From NCBI GenBank assembly GCA_965279125.1, contig CBDIHL010000041.1, positions 1-64,000 of the forward strand: a stretch of DNA of 64,000 bases, written 5' to 3'. A model generated the notes under the pieces. It was not told the DNA's origin. It made no database searches and saw only the letters and a list, made by a program, of their open reading frames with translations. The position numbers and the translations under genes were made by a program. Each line of letters opens with the position of its first letter. Positions within the stretch are counted from its first letter, which is position 1. Of the stretch, positions 18,151 to 27,297 are shown piece after piece. Origin of the DNA: Dinoroseobacter sp965279125 (GTDB lineage Bacteria > Pseudomonadota > Alphaproteobacteria > Rhodobacterales > Rhodobacteraceae).

Positions 18151-20775
18151 ATGAGCAAAGTCACGCCAATGATGGCGCAGTATCTGGAGATCAAAGCGCA
18201 GCATGAGGGCGCGCTCTTGTTCTACCGGATGGGCGACTTTTACGAGATGTTCTTTGACGATGCGGTTGATGCGGCCGAAGCGCTCGACATCGCGTTAACC
18301 AAGCGTGGCCAGCATGACGGCAAAGACATTCCGATGTGCGGGGTGCCCGTTCACGCGGCTGAAGGCTATCTGTTAACGTTAATTCGCAAAGGCTTTCGCG
18401 TCGCGGTCTGCGAGCAAATGGAAGACCCCGCGCAGGCAAAGAAGCGCGGTGCGAAATCCGTGGTTCACCGCGCCGTCACGCGGGTCGTCACGCCCGGCAC
18501 CTTGACCGAAGACAGCCTTCTGGAAGCGCGCAGCCACAATTTCCTGGCCGCCTTTGCGCAGGTTCGTGACGACAGTGCGCTGGCTTGGGTCGATATTTCC
18601 ACCGGGTCTTTCCATGTCATGACCTGCCCGCGCGCGCGTCTTGGCCCGGATCTGGCGCGCCTGTCCCCGAGCGAATTGTTGCTGCCCGATCAAACTGCGG
18701 ACGCGCTGCGCGACCTCGCTGATGAGTTCGGCATTGCCGTCACCGAATTGTCTCGCGCCAGCTTCGACAGTACCGAAGGCCGCGGACGGCTGTGCGATTT
18801 GTTCGAGGTCGCGACGCTGGAGGCATTTGGCAACTTCACCCGCGCAGAAGAGGCCGCGATGGGGGCCATCGTCGCCTATCTGGAGTTGACGCAGAAAGGT
18901 AAACTGCCGCTTCTGGCCTCGCCGCAACGCGAATTGGCCGAACGTGTTTTGCAGATCGACGCCGCGACGCGCCGGAACCTGGAGCTGACGCAAACGCTGG
19001 CAGGCCAACGCGCGGGATCGCTTCTGTCGGTCATTGATCGCACCGTAACCGCTGGCGGTGCGCGCTTGCTGTCGCGGCGTCTTTCCGCGCCCTCCACTCA
19101 GCTCGATACGATCCAAGCGCGACTTGATGCGGTGGCGTTTCTGGTCGCGGATGCATCCTTGCGCGACGATCTGCGCACGCATCTGCGCAAAACCCCGGAT
19201 GTTGATCGCGCCCTGTCCCGCTTGGCGCTAGAGCGTGGCGGGCCGAGGGATGTCGCCGCTTTGCGGACCGCGCTGGGGGAGGCAAATGCCCTTTTGGCAC
19301 GACTTCCCGACGATATGCCGACGCAGCTGGAAGCCTTGCGCGACGATCTGCAAGGGTTTGACGCCCTCTGCGACACGTTAAACACCTTGTTGGCAAGCGA
19401 GCCGCCGCTTCAATTGCGCGATGGGGGTGCGATTGCTTCGGGGGTGAACGCAGATCTGGATGAGGCGCGCCAGCTGCGGGATGAAGGTCGCAGTGTCATT
19501 GCCGGGCTGCAAAGCGATTATGCGCGCATGGCTGACGTTAGCTCCATGAAAATTAAGCATAATAACGTTCTGGGCTACTTCATCGAGACGCCCGCCACCC
19601 ATGCCAAGAAGATGCTTGCCTCCCCCCTCAGCGAGACCTTCATTCATCGCCAGACCACCGCCAATGCGGTGCGGTTCACGACAGTTGCCCTTGGGGAAAT
19701 GGAAACCAAGATCCTCAACGCCGGGGCTCGCGCTTTGGCCATCGAGGCTGAGATGTTCGCATCCCTGTGCAAGACCGTGCTGTCCGATCATGCACGGCTG
19801 TCGACATTGGCGCGTGCGCTGGCCGAGCTGGATGTGACCGCCGCCCTCGCTGATCTGGCCGAGCGCGCAAACTGGACGCGACCGCATCTGGACACCAGCA
19901 CCGCCTTCGCCATCGAAGCCGGGCGCCATCCTGTGGTTGAAGCGGCACTGAAGACACAAGGCGGCGCGCCCTTTATTGCCAATGACTGCGATCTATCAAG
20001 CGACCCGGCTGCGATCTGGCTGCTGACCGGGCCGAATATGTCAGGCAAATCGACCTTTCTGCGCCAGAATGCGTTGATCGCAATCCTTGCCCAAATGGGC
20101 AGTTTCGTTCCCGCACAGCGCGCCCATATTGGTCTGGTCAGTCAGGTGTTCAGCCGCGTGGGCGCGTCGGATGATTTGGCGCGCGGGCGGTCGACCTTTA
20201 TGGTGGAAATGGTCGAAACCGCCGCGATCCTGAACCAGGCAGATGCGCGAGCCTTGGTGATCCTTGACGAAATTGGGCGCGGGACTGCCACCTATGACGG
20301 CCTGTCCATTGCCTGGGCCGTGCTAGAGCATTTGCATGAAGTAAATGGCTGTCGATCCCTGTTTGCTACGCATTATCATGAGCTTACCGCGTTATCCAGC
20401 AAGCTTGACCGGGTGGATAACGCCACCGTGCGGGTGAAGGAATGGGATAATGACGTGATTTTCCTGCACGAGGTCACCAAGGGAGCTGCGGATCGATCCT
20501 ACGGCGTGCAGGTCGCCAAGCTGGCGGGTCTGCCTGATGCGGTCACCGCGCGGGCGCGCGATATCCTCGCAAAGCTTGAATCCGGTGCGGCGGAGACGGG
20601 CAAGGCGCAGATCATCGACGATTTACCGCTATTTTCGGCCACTCCGCCGCCCCCACCCCAAGCAAAAGCCGCGCCATCCGAGGTGGAAGCGCGGCTCAAG
20701 GATGTCTTGCCGGATGAGCTGACGCCGAAAGAGGCGCTCGCCCTGATCTACGAGATGAAAGGGTTAATGCCCTAG
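18151..20775 (+). CDS. mutS: DNA mismatch repair protein MutS
   Basis: This 874-residue mismatch sensor has the mismatch-wedge motif F-x-E at residues 30-32 (GDFYEMF). Connector, lever and clamp domains follow. Walker A (GPNMSGKST) is at about 627-635, with the signature RGRSTFMVEM and Walker B (LVILDEIGRGT). The C-terminal segment after about 800 carries a proline run (TPPPPPQAK) and the usual helix-turn-helix dimerisation tail. AGGGGAAC lies just before the ATG. The stop overlaps the end of convergent grpE by 4 bases. Confidence 0.97.
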   Translation: MSKVTPMMAQYLEIKAQHEGALLFYRMGDFYEMFFDDAVDAAEALDIALTKRGQHDGKDIPMCGVPVHAAEGYLLTLIRKGFRVAVCEQMEDPAQAKKRGAKSVVHRAVTRVVTPGTLTEDSLLEARSHNFLAAFAQVRDDSALAWVDISTGSFHVMTCPRARLGPDLARLSPSELLLPDQTADALRDLADEFGIAVTELSRASFDSTEGRGRLCDLFEVATLEAFGNFTRAEEAAMGAIVAYLELTQKGKLPLLASPQRELAERVLQIDAATRRNLELTQTLAGQRAGSLLSVIDRTVTAGGARLLSRRLSAPSTQLDTIQARLDAVAFLVADASLRDDLRTHLRKTPDVDRALSRLALERGGPRDVAALRTALGEANALLARLPDDMPTQLEALRDDLQGFDALCDTLNTLLASEPPLQLRDGGAIASGVNADLDEARQLRDEGRSVIAGLQSDYARMADVSSMKIKHNNVLGYFIETPATHAKKMLASPLSETFIHRQTTANAVRFTTVALGEMETKILNAGARALAIEAEMFASLCKTVLSDHARLSTLARALAELDVTAALADLAERANWTRPHLDTSTAFAIEAGRHPVVEAALKTQGGAPFIANDCDLSSDPAAIWLLTGPNMSGKSTFLRQNALIAILAQMGSFVPAQRAHIGLVSQVFSRVGASDDLARGRSTFMVEMVETAAILNQADARALVILDEIGRGTATYDGLSIAWAVLEHLHEVNGCRSLFATHYHELTALSSKLDRVDNATVRVKEWDNDVIFLHEVTKGAADRSYGVQVAKLAGLPDAVTARARDILAKLESGAAETGKAQIIDDLPLFSATPPPPPQAKAAPSEVEARLKDVLPDELTPKEALALIYEMKGLMP

Positions 20776-21380
20776 CTAGCTGGCGTTGAGGACACACCGA
20801 CCTGCGCGGGACGCAAAAGGCGGTCGTGCAACAGGAAGCCTGCCGTCATCACCTGAATTATCCCACCCTTGGGCACGTCCGGCACGGGGGCTTCAAACAT
20901 CGCTTGGTGAAGCTGCGGATCGAAGGTCTCGCCTTTTTCGGGCTTGATCGCGGTGATGCCATGCTTGGAGAAGATGTTGAGAAGCTCGCGCAATGTCAGC
21001 TCGACACCATCAAGAACTGCTTTTTCGGCAGGGCTAACTTCGTCGCCAGCCGCATCAAGCGCGCGGGTGAGGTTGTCGTAGACCGGCAGCAGATCGCGGG
21101 CGAGCTTCGATCCGCCGAACTGCTCGGCCTCGCGGCGGTCCCGTTCGCTGCGTTTACGGATATTCTCCATCTCGGCGAGCGAGCGGAGAAGGCGGTCTTT
21201 CAGCTCGTCACGCTCTTCAACGATTGCGGTGACGTCGGGATGCGCGTCGTCATCGGCAGCCTCACCATCGGGCTGGCTGAGGTCGATCAGCGGGTCCTCG
21301 GCGAGCGAGACCTCTGGCTTCGCCTGCTCAGCGGCATCTGCAATTTCGTCGAAAATGTTGTCTTCTTTGGGGTTCGCCAT
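20772..21380 (-). CDS. grpE: GrpE, nucleotide exchange factor of DnaK
   Basis: This 202-residue acidic protein releases ADP from DnaK in the cytoplasm. The N-terminal about 60 residues are acidic and unordered. A long helical coiled-coil region follows (ERDELKDRLLRSLAEMEN), and then the beta domain with VLDGVELTLRELLNIFSKHG. The ATG at 21380 has TAGGAAAGA about 9 bases upstream. It lies 13 bases downstream of hrcA, so the two form a heat-shock operon. dnaK and dnaJ are not in the window. No CIRCE element was seen near it. Confidence 0.95.
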   Translation of the reverse strand: MANPKEDNIFDEIADAAEQAKPEVSLAEDPLIDLSQPDGEAADDDAHPDVTAIVEERDELKDRLLRSLAEMENIRKRSERDRREAEQFGGSKLARDLLPVYDNLTRALDAAGDEVSPAEKAVLDGVELTLRELLNIFSKHGITAIKPEKGETFDPQLHQAMFEAPVPDVPKGGIIQVMTAGFLLHDRLLRPAQVGVSSTPAS

Positions 21381-21393
21381 AACGCGTTCTTTC

Positions 21394-22461
21394 CTAGCCT
21401 CGGTCCGTCAGCAGCCGTCCAACCAGCTGCGCGGTATAATCTACGATTGGCACGATCCGCCCATAGTTGAGCCGCGTGGGGCCAATGACCCCGACCGCGC
21501 CAATGATCTTACGATCAGCGTTCATATAGGGAGACACCACCAGAGAGGAACCCGAAAGTGAGAACAACTTGTTCTCTGACCCAATAAAAATGCGCACGCC
21601 GTCGCCTTGTTCGGTCAAGCTGAGGAATTCGGCAATATCGCGCTTACGCTCAAGATCATCGAACAGCTCGCGCACACGGTCCAGATCTGCGGGATCTGCC
21701 CCCTCGCCCAGCAAGTTGGAGCGCCCGCGCACGATCAGGCGCGCATCCTGGTCAGCTTTAGGATCGGCATCCCAGATTGCGGCCCCCATTTCGACAAGCT
21801 GCGTGGCAAGACTGTCAAGCTCTTGGCGGTGGCGGTCAATCTCGGTCGCGATGGCGGCGCTTAGGTCCGACAGGGTTCGGCCTTCCGCAATCGCATTGAG
21901 AAAGTTTGCCGCTTCCCGCATCGACGCCTGGGTTTGACCGGGAGGGGGCGAGAACAAGCGGTTCTCGACATGCCCATCGGCAAAGACCAGCACGACAAGC
22001 GCGCGTGACGGGTCAAGGGACACGAATTCCAGATGCTTGATCGGCGCTTCATGCTTGGGCGTCAGAACGAGGCTGGCCCCATGGGTGATGCCGGAAAGGG
22101 TCGATCCGATGCGGTCCAGAAGGCTGGTGACCTCGGTCTCGCCCTGAGCGGTCTTGTCTATCTGTGCGCGGTCAGCCTGATCGACATCGCCGACCTCCAG
22201 CAATCCATCCACGAACATGCGCAGCCCGGCTTGGGTCGGAATACGGCCCGCAGACACATGTGGCGATCCCAGAAGCCCCAAATATTCAAGGTCTTGCATC
22301 ACATTGCGAATTGTTGCGGCGGACACTTTTTCCGACATCAAACGCGTCAGGGTGCGACTGCCCACCGGATCGCCATTGTCGAGATAGCTTTCAACGACGC
22401 GGCGAAACACTTCGCGCGAGCGGTCGTTCATTTCGGTCGGAAGACTGTGTTTTTCGTCCAT
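21394..22461 (-). CDS. hrcA: Heat-inducible transcription repressor HrcA
   Basis: This 355-residue repressor of class I heat-shock genes binds CIRCE operators and is kept active by GroEL. The N-terminal winged helix covers about residues 15-85 and includes DPVGSRTLTRLMSEKVSA and ATIRNVMQDLEYLGLL. The rest is the HrcA dimerisation and GAF-like domain. The start at 22461 (MDEKHSLPTE) is the most usual one; its ribosome-binding site is weak and an ATG at 22431 is an alternative. It is divergent from rph. The gap of 120 bases holds no TTAGCACTC-type CIRCE sequence, so autoregulation by that route is not visible. Confidence 0.93.
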   Translation of the reverse strand: MDEKHSLPTEMNDRSREVFRRVVESYLDNGDPVGSRTLTRLMSEKVSAATIRNVMQDLEYLGLLGSPHVSAGRIPTQAGLRMFVDGLLEVGDVDQADRAQIDKTAQGETEVTSLLDRIGSTLSGITHGASLVLTPKHEAPIKHLEFVSLDPSRALVVLVFADGHVENRLFSPPPGQTQASMREAANFLNAIAEGRTLSDLSAAIATEIDRHRQELDSLATQLVEMGAAIWDADPKADQDARLIVRGRSNLLGEGADPADLDRVRELFDDLERKRDIAEFLSLTEQGDGVRIFIGSENKLFSLSGSSLVVSPYMNADRKIIGAVGVIGPTRLNYGRIVPIVDYTAQLVGRLLTDRG

Positions 22462-22581
22462 TTTTTCTGTCTGGGCCAGCTTTCTGCGATCTAACGGGGT
22501 GCGGGCAGGCACGTCAATCAGCCTTGCGTTTCGATCCGTCGCACGCCTATCTGCCCTCAACTTAAGATAAAGGATGAGAAT

Positions 22582-23295
22582 ATGCGCCCCTCAGGTCGTC
22601 AAGTAAACGAAATGCGCTCGATTTCAATTGAACCCAGCGTGATGCGCCATGCCGAGGGGTCTTGCCTGATCAAGATGGGCGACACCCATGTGCTGTGCAG
22701 TGCGTCAGTCGAACAGCGCGTACCGCCGTTTCTGAAGAACTCAGGCCTTGGCTGGGTAACGGCTGAATACGGGATGCTGCCGCGGGCGACCCATACGCGC
22801 GGGCGCCGCGAAGCCGCTCAGGGCAAGCAAAGCGGGCGGACGCAGGAAATTCAGCGCCTGATCGGGCGATCCTTGCGCGCAGGCGTTGATCGAGTGGCGC
22901 TTGGTGAGCGGCAGATCAGCATTGATTGTGACGTGATCCAAGCCGATGGCGGGACACGCTGCGCGTCGATCACCGGTGCTTGGGTGGCGCTGCGCCTCGC
23001 CGTGAACAAGCTGATAAAGGCCGGAGATGTGATCAGCGATCCTCTGACAGATCATGTGGCCGCTGTCAGCTGTGGTATCTATGCGGGGCAGCCGGTTCTG
23101 GATCTGGATTACGCCGAGGATAGCGAAGCGGGGACCGATGCGAATTTCGTCATGACCGGCAGCGGTGGCTTGATCGAGGTTCAGGGCTCTGCCGAAGGTG
23201 CGCCGTTTTCGCGCGACGCCCTGAACACGCTGATGGATTTCGCTGAAATTGGCGTTGCCGAGCTGGTCGCCGCACAGAAAGCGGCTGTCAGCTAA
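22582..23295 (+). CDS. rph: Ribonuclease PH
   Basis: This 237-residue phosphate-dependent exoribonuclease trims the 3' ends of tRNA precursors and rRNA. Family motifs are MRPSGRQVNEMRSISIE at the start, ATHTRGRREAAQGKQSGRTQ (with the phosphate-binding RxxQ) and ISIDCDVIQADGGTRCASI. AAGGATGAG lies before the ATG. It is the first gene of a tightly packed series rph-rdgB-rid-hemW in which stops and starts overlap by 1-4 bases. Confidence 0.97.
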   Translation: MRPSGRQVNEMRSISIEPSVMRHAEGSCLIKMGDTHVLCSASVEQRVPPFLKNSGLGWVTAEYGMLPRATHTRGRREAAQGKQSGRTQEIQRLIGRSLRAGVDRVALGERQISIDCDVIQADGGTRCASITGAWVALRLAVNKLIKAGDVISDPLTDHVAAVSCGIYAGQPVLDLDYAEDSEAGTDANFVMTGSGGLIEVQGSAEGAPFSRDALNTLMDFAEIGVAELVAAQKAAVS

Positions 23296-23912
23296 TGCGC
23301 CCGTTTACCGAGCCTAAGCTTGTGGTTGCCACGCATAACGCCGGAAAGCTGGCTGAGATCGCGGCGCTGCTAAAGCCTTTCGGGGTGGAGGTCGTCTCGG
23401 CCGGCGCGCTTGGGTTGCCGGAGCCGGATGAGACGGAAACAACCTTCGTCGGAAACGCGCGGATCAAGGCCCATGCGGCGGCACAAGCCACTGGGCTTCC
23501 CGCGCTTTCGGACGATTCCGGGATCGAGATTGATGCGCTGGACGGCGCGCCCGGCGTCTACACCGCGGACTGGGCGGAAACGCCGAACGGCCGCAACTTT
23601 GAGATGGCGATGCGGAGAACGCATGAGAAGCTTGAGGCCTTGGGGGCTGCGCATCCAAGGACCGCTCGGTTCTGCTGTACGTTGGTCCTGGCTTGGCCTG
23701 ACGGGCATGATGAGGTGTTCCAAGGGCGTATGCCCGGGCGTGTGGTTTGGCCGATGCGAGGGGCCGAAGGGCATGGCTACGACCCGATTTTCCAACCCGA
23801 TGGGTATGACATCACCTTCGGCGAAATGGATCGCTGGGAAAAGAACCGGATTAGCCACCGGGCGCGCGCGTTTGAGGGTTTGGTGCAGATCTTCGGGGAG
23901 GGCGCGTCATGA
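23295..23912 (+). CDS. rdgB: RdgB/HAM1 non-canonical purine NTP pyrophosphatase
   Basis: This 205-residue enzyme hydrolyses dITP, XTP and ITP to monophosphates, which keeps damaged purines out of nucleic acids. Motifs are VVATHNAGKLAEI, SDDSGIEIDALDGAPGVYTA and the C-terminal ISHRARAF. The ATG shares one base with the rph stop (TAATG), so the two are translationally coupled. Length is typical. Confidence 0.95.
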   Translation: MRPFTEPKLVVATHNAGKLAEIAALLKPFGVEVVSAGALGLPEPDETETTFVGNARIKAHAAAQATGLPALSDDSGIEIDALDGAPGVYTADWAETPNGRNFEMAMRRTHEKLEALGAAHPRTARFCCTLVLAWPDGHDEVFQGRMPGRVVWPMRGAEGHGYDPIFQPDGYDITFGEMDRWEKNRISHRARAFEGLVQIFGEGAS

Positions 23913-24292
23913 GCCGCCGCCATATCTCCACCGGATCGCCGTTTGAAGACGCGTTGAGCTATTCTCGCGCGGTTGTGCAGGGCGATTGGTGCTTCATGTC
24001 GGGCGTCACGGGATACGACTATGACAGCATGAATATGGCCAATGGCATCGCGGCGCAGATCCGGCAGAGCTTTGTGACCGTCAACGAAGTGTTGCTAGAT
24101 GCTGGGTTTGAGCCACAACATATTGTGCGCGTTGTGCATTATATTGCGGATCGATCCTTGGTAGAGACCGCAACGCCCGCGATTGGAGAAGCCCTGCGCG
24201 ACATCCGTCCTGCGGCCACGATGGTTCTGGCGGATTTGATGGGGGCTGAGATGCTCTATGAGGTTGAGGTGACAGCCTACAAGGGCGCGTGA
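23909..24292 (+). CDS. RidA/YjgF-family protein lacking the catalytic arginine
   Basis: This 127-residue Rid-fold protein normally forms a trimer. Canonical RidA deaminates reactive enamine and imine intermediates made by PLP enzymes, using an arginine in the motif P-A-R-S. Here the aligned segment is IRPAATMVLADL, so that arginine position is alanine and the nearby arginine precedes the proline. This places it with the Rid subfamilies without proven deaminase activity. It overlaps rdgB by 4 bases and hemW by 1 base. A role tied to ilvA, whose products RidA handles elsewhere, is therefore doubtful. Confidence 0.8.
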   Translation: MSRRHISTGSPFEDALSYSRAVVQGDWCFMSGVTGYDYDSMNMANGIAAQIRQSFVTVNEVLLDAGFEPQHIVRVVHYIADRSLVETATPAIGEALRDIRPAATMVLADLMGAEMLYEVEVTAYKGA

Positions 24293-25449
24293 TGGACGAT
24301 TGGCGAAAGGGTGGCTTTGGGCTTTACGTGCATTGGCCGTTTTGCCAAGCAAAATGCCCGTATTGCGACTTTAACAGCCATGTTTCTGGCCGCGTGGATC
24401 AGGACGCCTGGGCGCGCGGATTTCTCTGGAACCTTGAGCGGCTGGCGGAGGAAACTGGTGATCGCATGCTCGAGACCATCTATTTCGGGGGCGGCACGCC
24501 TTCGCTGATGGAGCCCTCGCTGGTTGGGGCAATCCTCGATAAGGTTCAGCGTCTTTGGCGGTGTGTAAATGATCTGGAAATCACGCTCGAGGCCAATCCA
24601 ACCTCTGTCGAAGCGGGTCGGTTTCTTGGGTATCGTGCTGCGGGGGTTAATCGGGTTTCTTTGGGTGTTCAGGCCCTGGATGATGCTGACTTGCGCGCTT
24701 TGGGCCGCCTTCATTCTGTCGCTGATGCGTTGAGCGCCATTGATTTGGCGCAAGAAACGTTTGAGCGGGTGAGCTTTGATCTGATCTATGCGCGGCAAAA
24801 CCAACGTGAGGATCAATGGGAGGCGGAGCTTGCTCGGGCCTTGGCGCTTGGGACGGATCATCTGTCCTTGTACCAACTGACCGTGGAAGACGGGACCGCA
24901 TTTGCCGCGCGCCATGCCGCCGGAGGGTTGCTTGGTTTGCCGGACGAAGGTCGGTCAGTAACGATGTTTGAGACCACACAGGCGCTTTGCGAGGCTGCGG
25001 GTTTGCCGGGGTACGAGGTGTCAAACCACGCACGCGCGGGACAAGAATCGCGGCACAATCTGATTTACTGGAGGGGCGGCGATTACTTGGGTGCGGGCCC
25101 GGGCGCGCATGGGAGGCTGTCTGACGCGGATGGCGTTTGGGCGACAGAGGAAACGAAGATGCCTGCGGATTGGCTTGCGGCTGTTTCACGTGAAACATCG
25201 CCTGAGCTGAGCCGAGAATTGTTATCCCCCGAGGATCGTTCCGATGAGGTCTTGATGATGGGGCTAAGGTTGCGCGATGGCATCGAGATATCGCATGTTG
25301 ATAAAATGCGCGATCAGGCCATTGCGAGGGGTAAGATAGCTACCCTTGAAGAGGATGGCCTGATATCGCTCAAAGAGGGCATCCTGCGCACGACGCCTCA
25401 AGGTCGGCTGGTGCTTAACGCGGTTTTGCGCACGCTTCTGATCAATTAG
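24292..25449 (+). CDS. hemW: HemW, radical SAM heme chaperone
   Basis: This 385-residue protein is long annotated as oxygen-independent coproporphyrinogen oxidase, but it has the HemW pattern. The radical SAM cluster cysteines are C18, C22 and C25 (CQAKCPYC). The HemW-specific HNLIYW and GAGPGAHG motifs lie at about 255-275. HemW inserts heme into respiratory enzymes. The ATG at 24292 shares a base with the preceding stop (TGATG); a GTG one codon upstream is also possible. A perfect parS site lies inside the gene and encodes V-S-R-E-T at about residues 298-302. Confidence 0.92.
   Translation: MDDWRKGGFGLYVHWPFCQAKCPYCDFNSHVSGRVDQDAWARGFLWNLERLAEETGDRMLETIYFGGGTPSLMEPSLVGAILDKVQRLWRCVNDLEITLEANPTSVEAGRFLGYRAAGVNRVSLGVQALDDADLRALGRLHSVADALSAIDLAQETFERVSFDLIYARQNQREDQWEAELARALALGTDHLSLYQLTVEDGTAFAARHAAGGLLGLPDEGRSVTMFETTQALCEAAGLPGYEVSNHARAGQESRHNLIYWRGGDYLGAGPGAHGRLSDADGVWATEETKMPADWLAAVSRETSPELSRELLSPEDRSDEVLMMGLRLRDGIEISHVDKMRDQAIARGKIATLEEDGLISLKEGILRTTPQGRLVLNAVLRTLLIN
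25182..25197. promoter_or_regulatory. parS centromere site (inside hemW)
   Basis: The 16-base palindrome TGTTTCACGTGAAACA matches the ParB-binding consensus exactly. It lies inside the hemW coding sequence, 362 bases from the end of parB. It is one of three perfect copies in the window and all are within 4.7 kb. ParB loaded here would spread and recruit ParA and SMC for segregation of the origin region. Confidence 0.93.
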
Positions 25450-25558
25450 GCATCAATGAAAGCGCTGCGGCTTGTATTTTTATCGGCTGGCGGCCGCTTC
25501 GAGCCATGTCTAAGTGCGAAGGTAGATACACCATATGCCACACCTAAGTCGAAACACC

Positions 25559-26461
25559 CTAGTTGAAGCCTGACAATCGTTGGCACAGTATATCTAACTG
25601 CTCTAAATCACGATATGTGATCGTCACCGCACCGTGCTCACCGCTCGCACTATGGTTTATGGAAACTTTCATGCCCAGCGTTGCAGACAAGTCACCTTCA
25701 AGCGCGCGAGTATCTGAATCTTTTTCAGGACCCTGCTTTTCGGCAGGCGCTGCCTTGCCTTTAGATAGGGTTGCGACTTTCGCCATACGCTCGGTTTCTC
25801 GAACCGACATGCCCTTGGACACGACTTCGTTTGCCAAGATCGAAGCATTCGGAGCTGTGATTAATGCGCGCGCGTGTCCGGGCGAAAGCCTGCCCTCGCG
25901 GAGATGTTCCTGTACATCGGCAGGCAGATTTAATAGGCGCAAAAGATTAGCGATATGACTCCGACTGCGCCCCAGCGCCTCGGCCATTTTCTCCTGAGTA
26001 TGTCCAAACCGATCCATTAATTGCTTATACCCGAGTGCTTCTTCAATTGCGTTCAGGTCAGCTCGCTGAATATTCTCGATGATCGCGATTTCTAAAACTT
26101 CGACATCCGTCAAATCGCGAACAACCACCGGAACAGTGTGAATCTGAGCAAGCTGTGCGGCACGCCACCGTCGTTCACCCGCTACAATTTCATACGAGTG
26201 CGGTTGGCCCGAAATCGCTCGCACAATTAATGGTTGGATAACACCCTTCTGGCGTATCGAGGCAGCAAGGCTTTCAAGATCTTCAGATCGGAAATCGCGG
26301 CGCGGCTGATCGGGGTTAGGAAGCAAGGCCTCAACCGGCACCGTCATTGAGCGAAGGTTCGACTTGGCTAAATCAGCAGAGCCTTCAGGCAATTGAACTT
26401 CAGCCATCAGGGCCGTCAATCCTCGCCCGAGCCCACGACGTTCTTTCTTGGATCCTGACAT
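25559..26461 (-). CDS. parB: Chromosome partitioning protein ParB (CTPase)
   Basis: This 300-residue protein binds parS and forms the partition complex. An N-terminal RRGLGRGL segment stimulates ParA. The CTP-binding and clamp motifs are GERRWRA (95-101) and ENIQR (129-133). A helix-turn-helix covers about 155-178 (EKMAEALGRSRSHIANLL), and a C-terminal dimerisation domain starts after about 240. It follows parA by 14 bases. The 109-base gap to the convergent hemW shows no clear terminator; it holds only an imperfect CTAAGTGCGAA repeat (25510 and 25544). Confidence 0.97.
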   Translation of the reverse strand: MSGSKKERRGLGRGLTALMAEVQLPEGSADLAKSNLRSMTVPVEALLPNPDQPRRDFRSEDLESLAASIRQKGVIQPLIVRAISGQPHSYEIVAGERRWRAAQLAQIHTVPVVVRDLTDVEVLEIAIIENIQRADLNAIEEALGYKQLMDRFGHTQEKMAEALGRSRSHIANLLRLLNLPADVQEHLREGRLSPGHARALITAPNASILANEVVSKGMSVRETERMAKVATLSKGKAAPAEKQGPEKDSDTRALEGDLSATLGMKVSINHSASGEHGAVTITYRDLEQLDILCQRLSGFN

Positions 26462-26475
26462 TTGCTAATCCTTAC

Positions 26476-27297
26476 TTAGCTGGTGGGCTCTGCTTCTGGG
26501 GCAGTTTGGCGTTCGAGCATTTCGGCAGCGAGCTCCCGATATGCCAAACTACCGCGAGATGTAGGATCATAGCTCAACACCGGCATAGCAAATGAGGGCG
26601 CTTCGCTCACGCGTACGTTTCTTGGAATAATTGTATCGAACACCAAGTGACCCAAATTATCTCGTGCATCATCTTCAACTTGCTTCGATAGGTTATTTCG
26701 GCTGTCATACATGGTCAAAACAACGCCTTCGATCCGGAGGCTCTTATTGGCCGTCTGGCGAACCTCTCTGATAGACAGCATTAACTGCGATAGACCCTCA
26801 AGGGCGAAGAATTCACTTTGCAGCGGAACCAGCACCGAGTGGGCGGCAACCATTGCATTTACTGTCAGTAAATTCAGTGACGGTGGGCAGTCTATCAAGA
26901 TGTAGTCAAAACCGAGCGCTGCGGTTTCCGCAGACCGAAGCGCGTCATGTAAAAGAAAAATACGCTTCTCGTTTGCTACAAGTTCGATATCAGCAGAGCT
27001 GAGGTCTGTCGTAGCTGGTGCAATGGATAGATTTTCAACATCCGTTTTGCGCATGATCTCGGAAAGGGCCATGTTATCTATCAGCATGTCATAAGTGGTG
27101 CTATCGCGATCATCTGGCCCAACACCAAGACCCGTCGAGGCGTTTCCTTGTGGATCAAGATCAACGACCAGTATGCGCTGCCCGAGCTCCGCAAGTGCAC
27201 TTCCTAAATTAATCGCCGTTGTCGTCTTGCCAACACCACCCTTCTGGTTTGCGATCGCAATGATCTTCGGGTACGGCGTTTCAACAGTTTCAGGCAC
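26476..27297 (-). CDS. parA: Chromosome partitioning ATPase ParA
   Basis: This 273-residue Walker-type ATPase has the deviant Walker A KGGVGKTTT at about 19-27. The later motifs DLDPQGNASTGLG and LIDCPPSLNLLTVNAM are also present. It binds DNA non-specifically as an ATP dimer and pulls ParB-parS complexes. The start is GTG at 27297, inside the last codons of rsmG (8-base overlap), with GGAG 9 bases before it. It belongs to the leftward series mnmG-rsmG-parA-parB. Confidence 0.97.
   Translation of the reverse strand: MPETVETPYPKIIAIANQKGGVGKTTTAINLGSALAELGQRILVVDLDPQGNASTGLGVGPDDRDSTTYDMLIDNMALSEIMRKTDVENLSIAPATTDLSSADIELVANEKRIFLLHDALRSAETAALGFDYILIDCPPSLNLLTVNAMVAAHSVLVPLQSEFFALEGLSQLMLSIREVRQTANKSLRIEGVVLTMYDSRNNLSKQVEDDARDNLGHLVFDTIIPRNVRVSEAPSFAMPVLSYDPTSRGSLAYRELAAEMLERQTAPEAEPTS

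Noticed and set aside
22462..22581. CIRCE operator expected near hrcA/grpE
   Set aside because: No TTAGCACTC-N9-GAGTGCTAA or near variant is visible in the hrcA-rph gap or before grpE.
25459..25500. Hairpin between hemW and parB as a bidirectional terminator
   Set aside because: Only five end bases pair well (AAGCG/CGCTT), the inner stem is broken and there is no T run, so it was not called.
25510..25553. Imperfect direct repeat CTAAGTGCGAA / CTAAGTCGAA in the hemW-parB gap
   Set aside because: Two short imperfect copies with no clear role; chance is likely.
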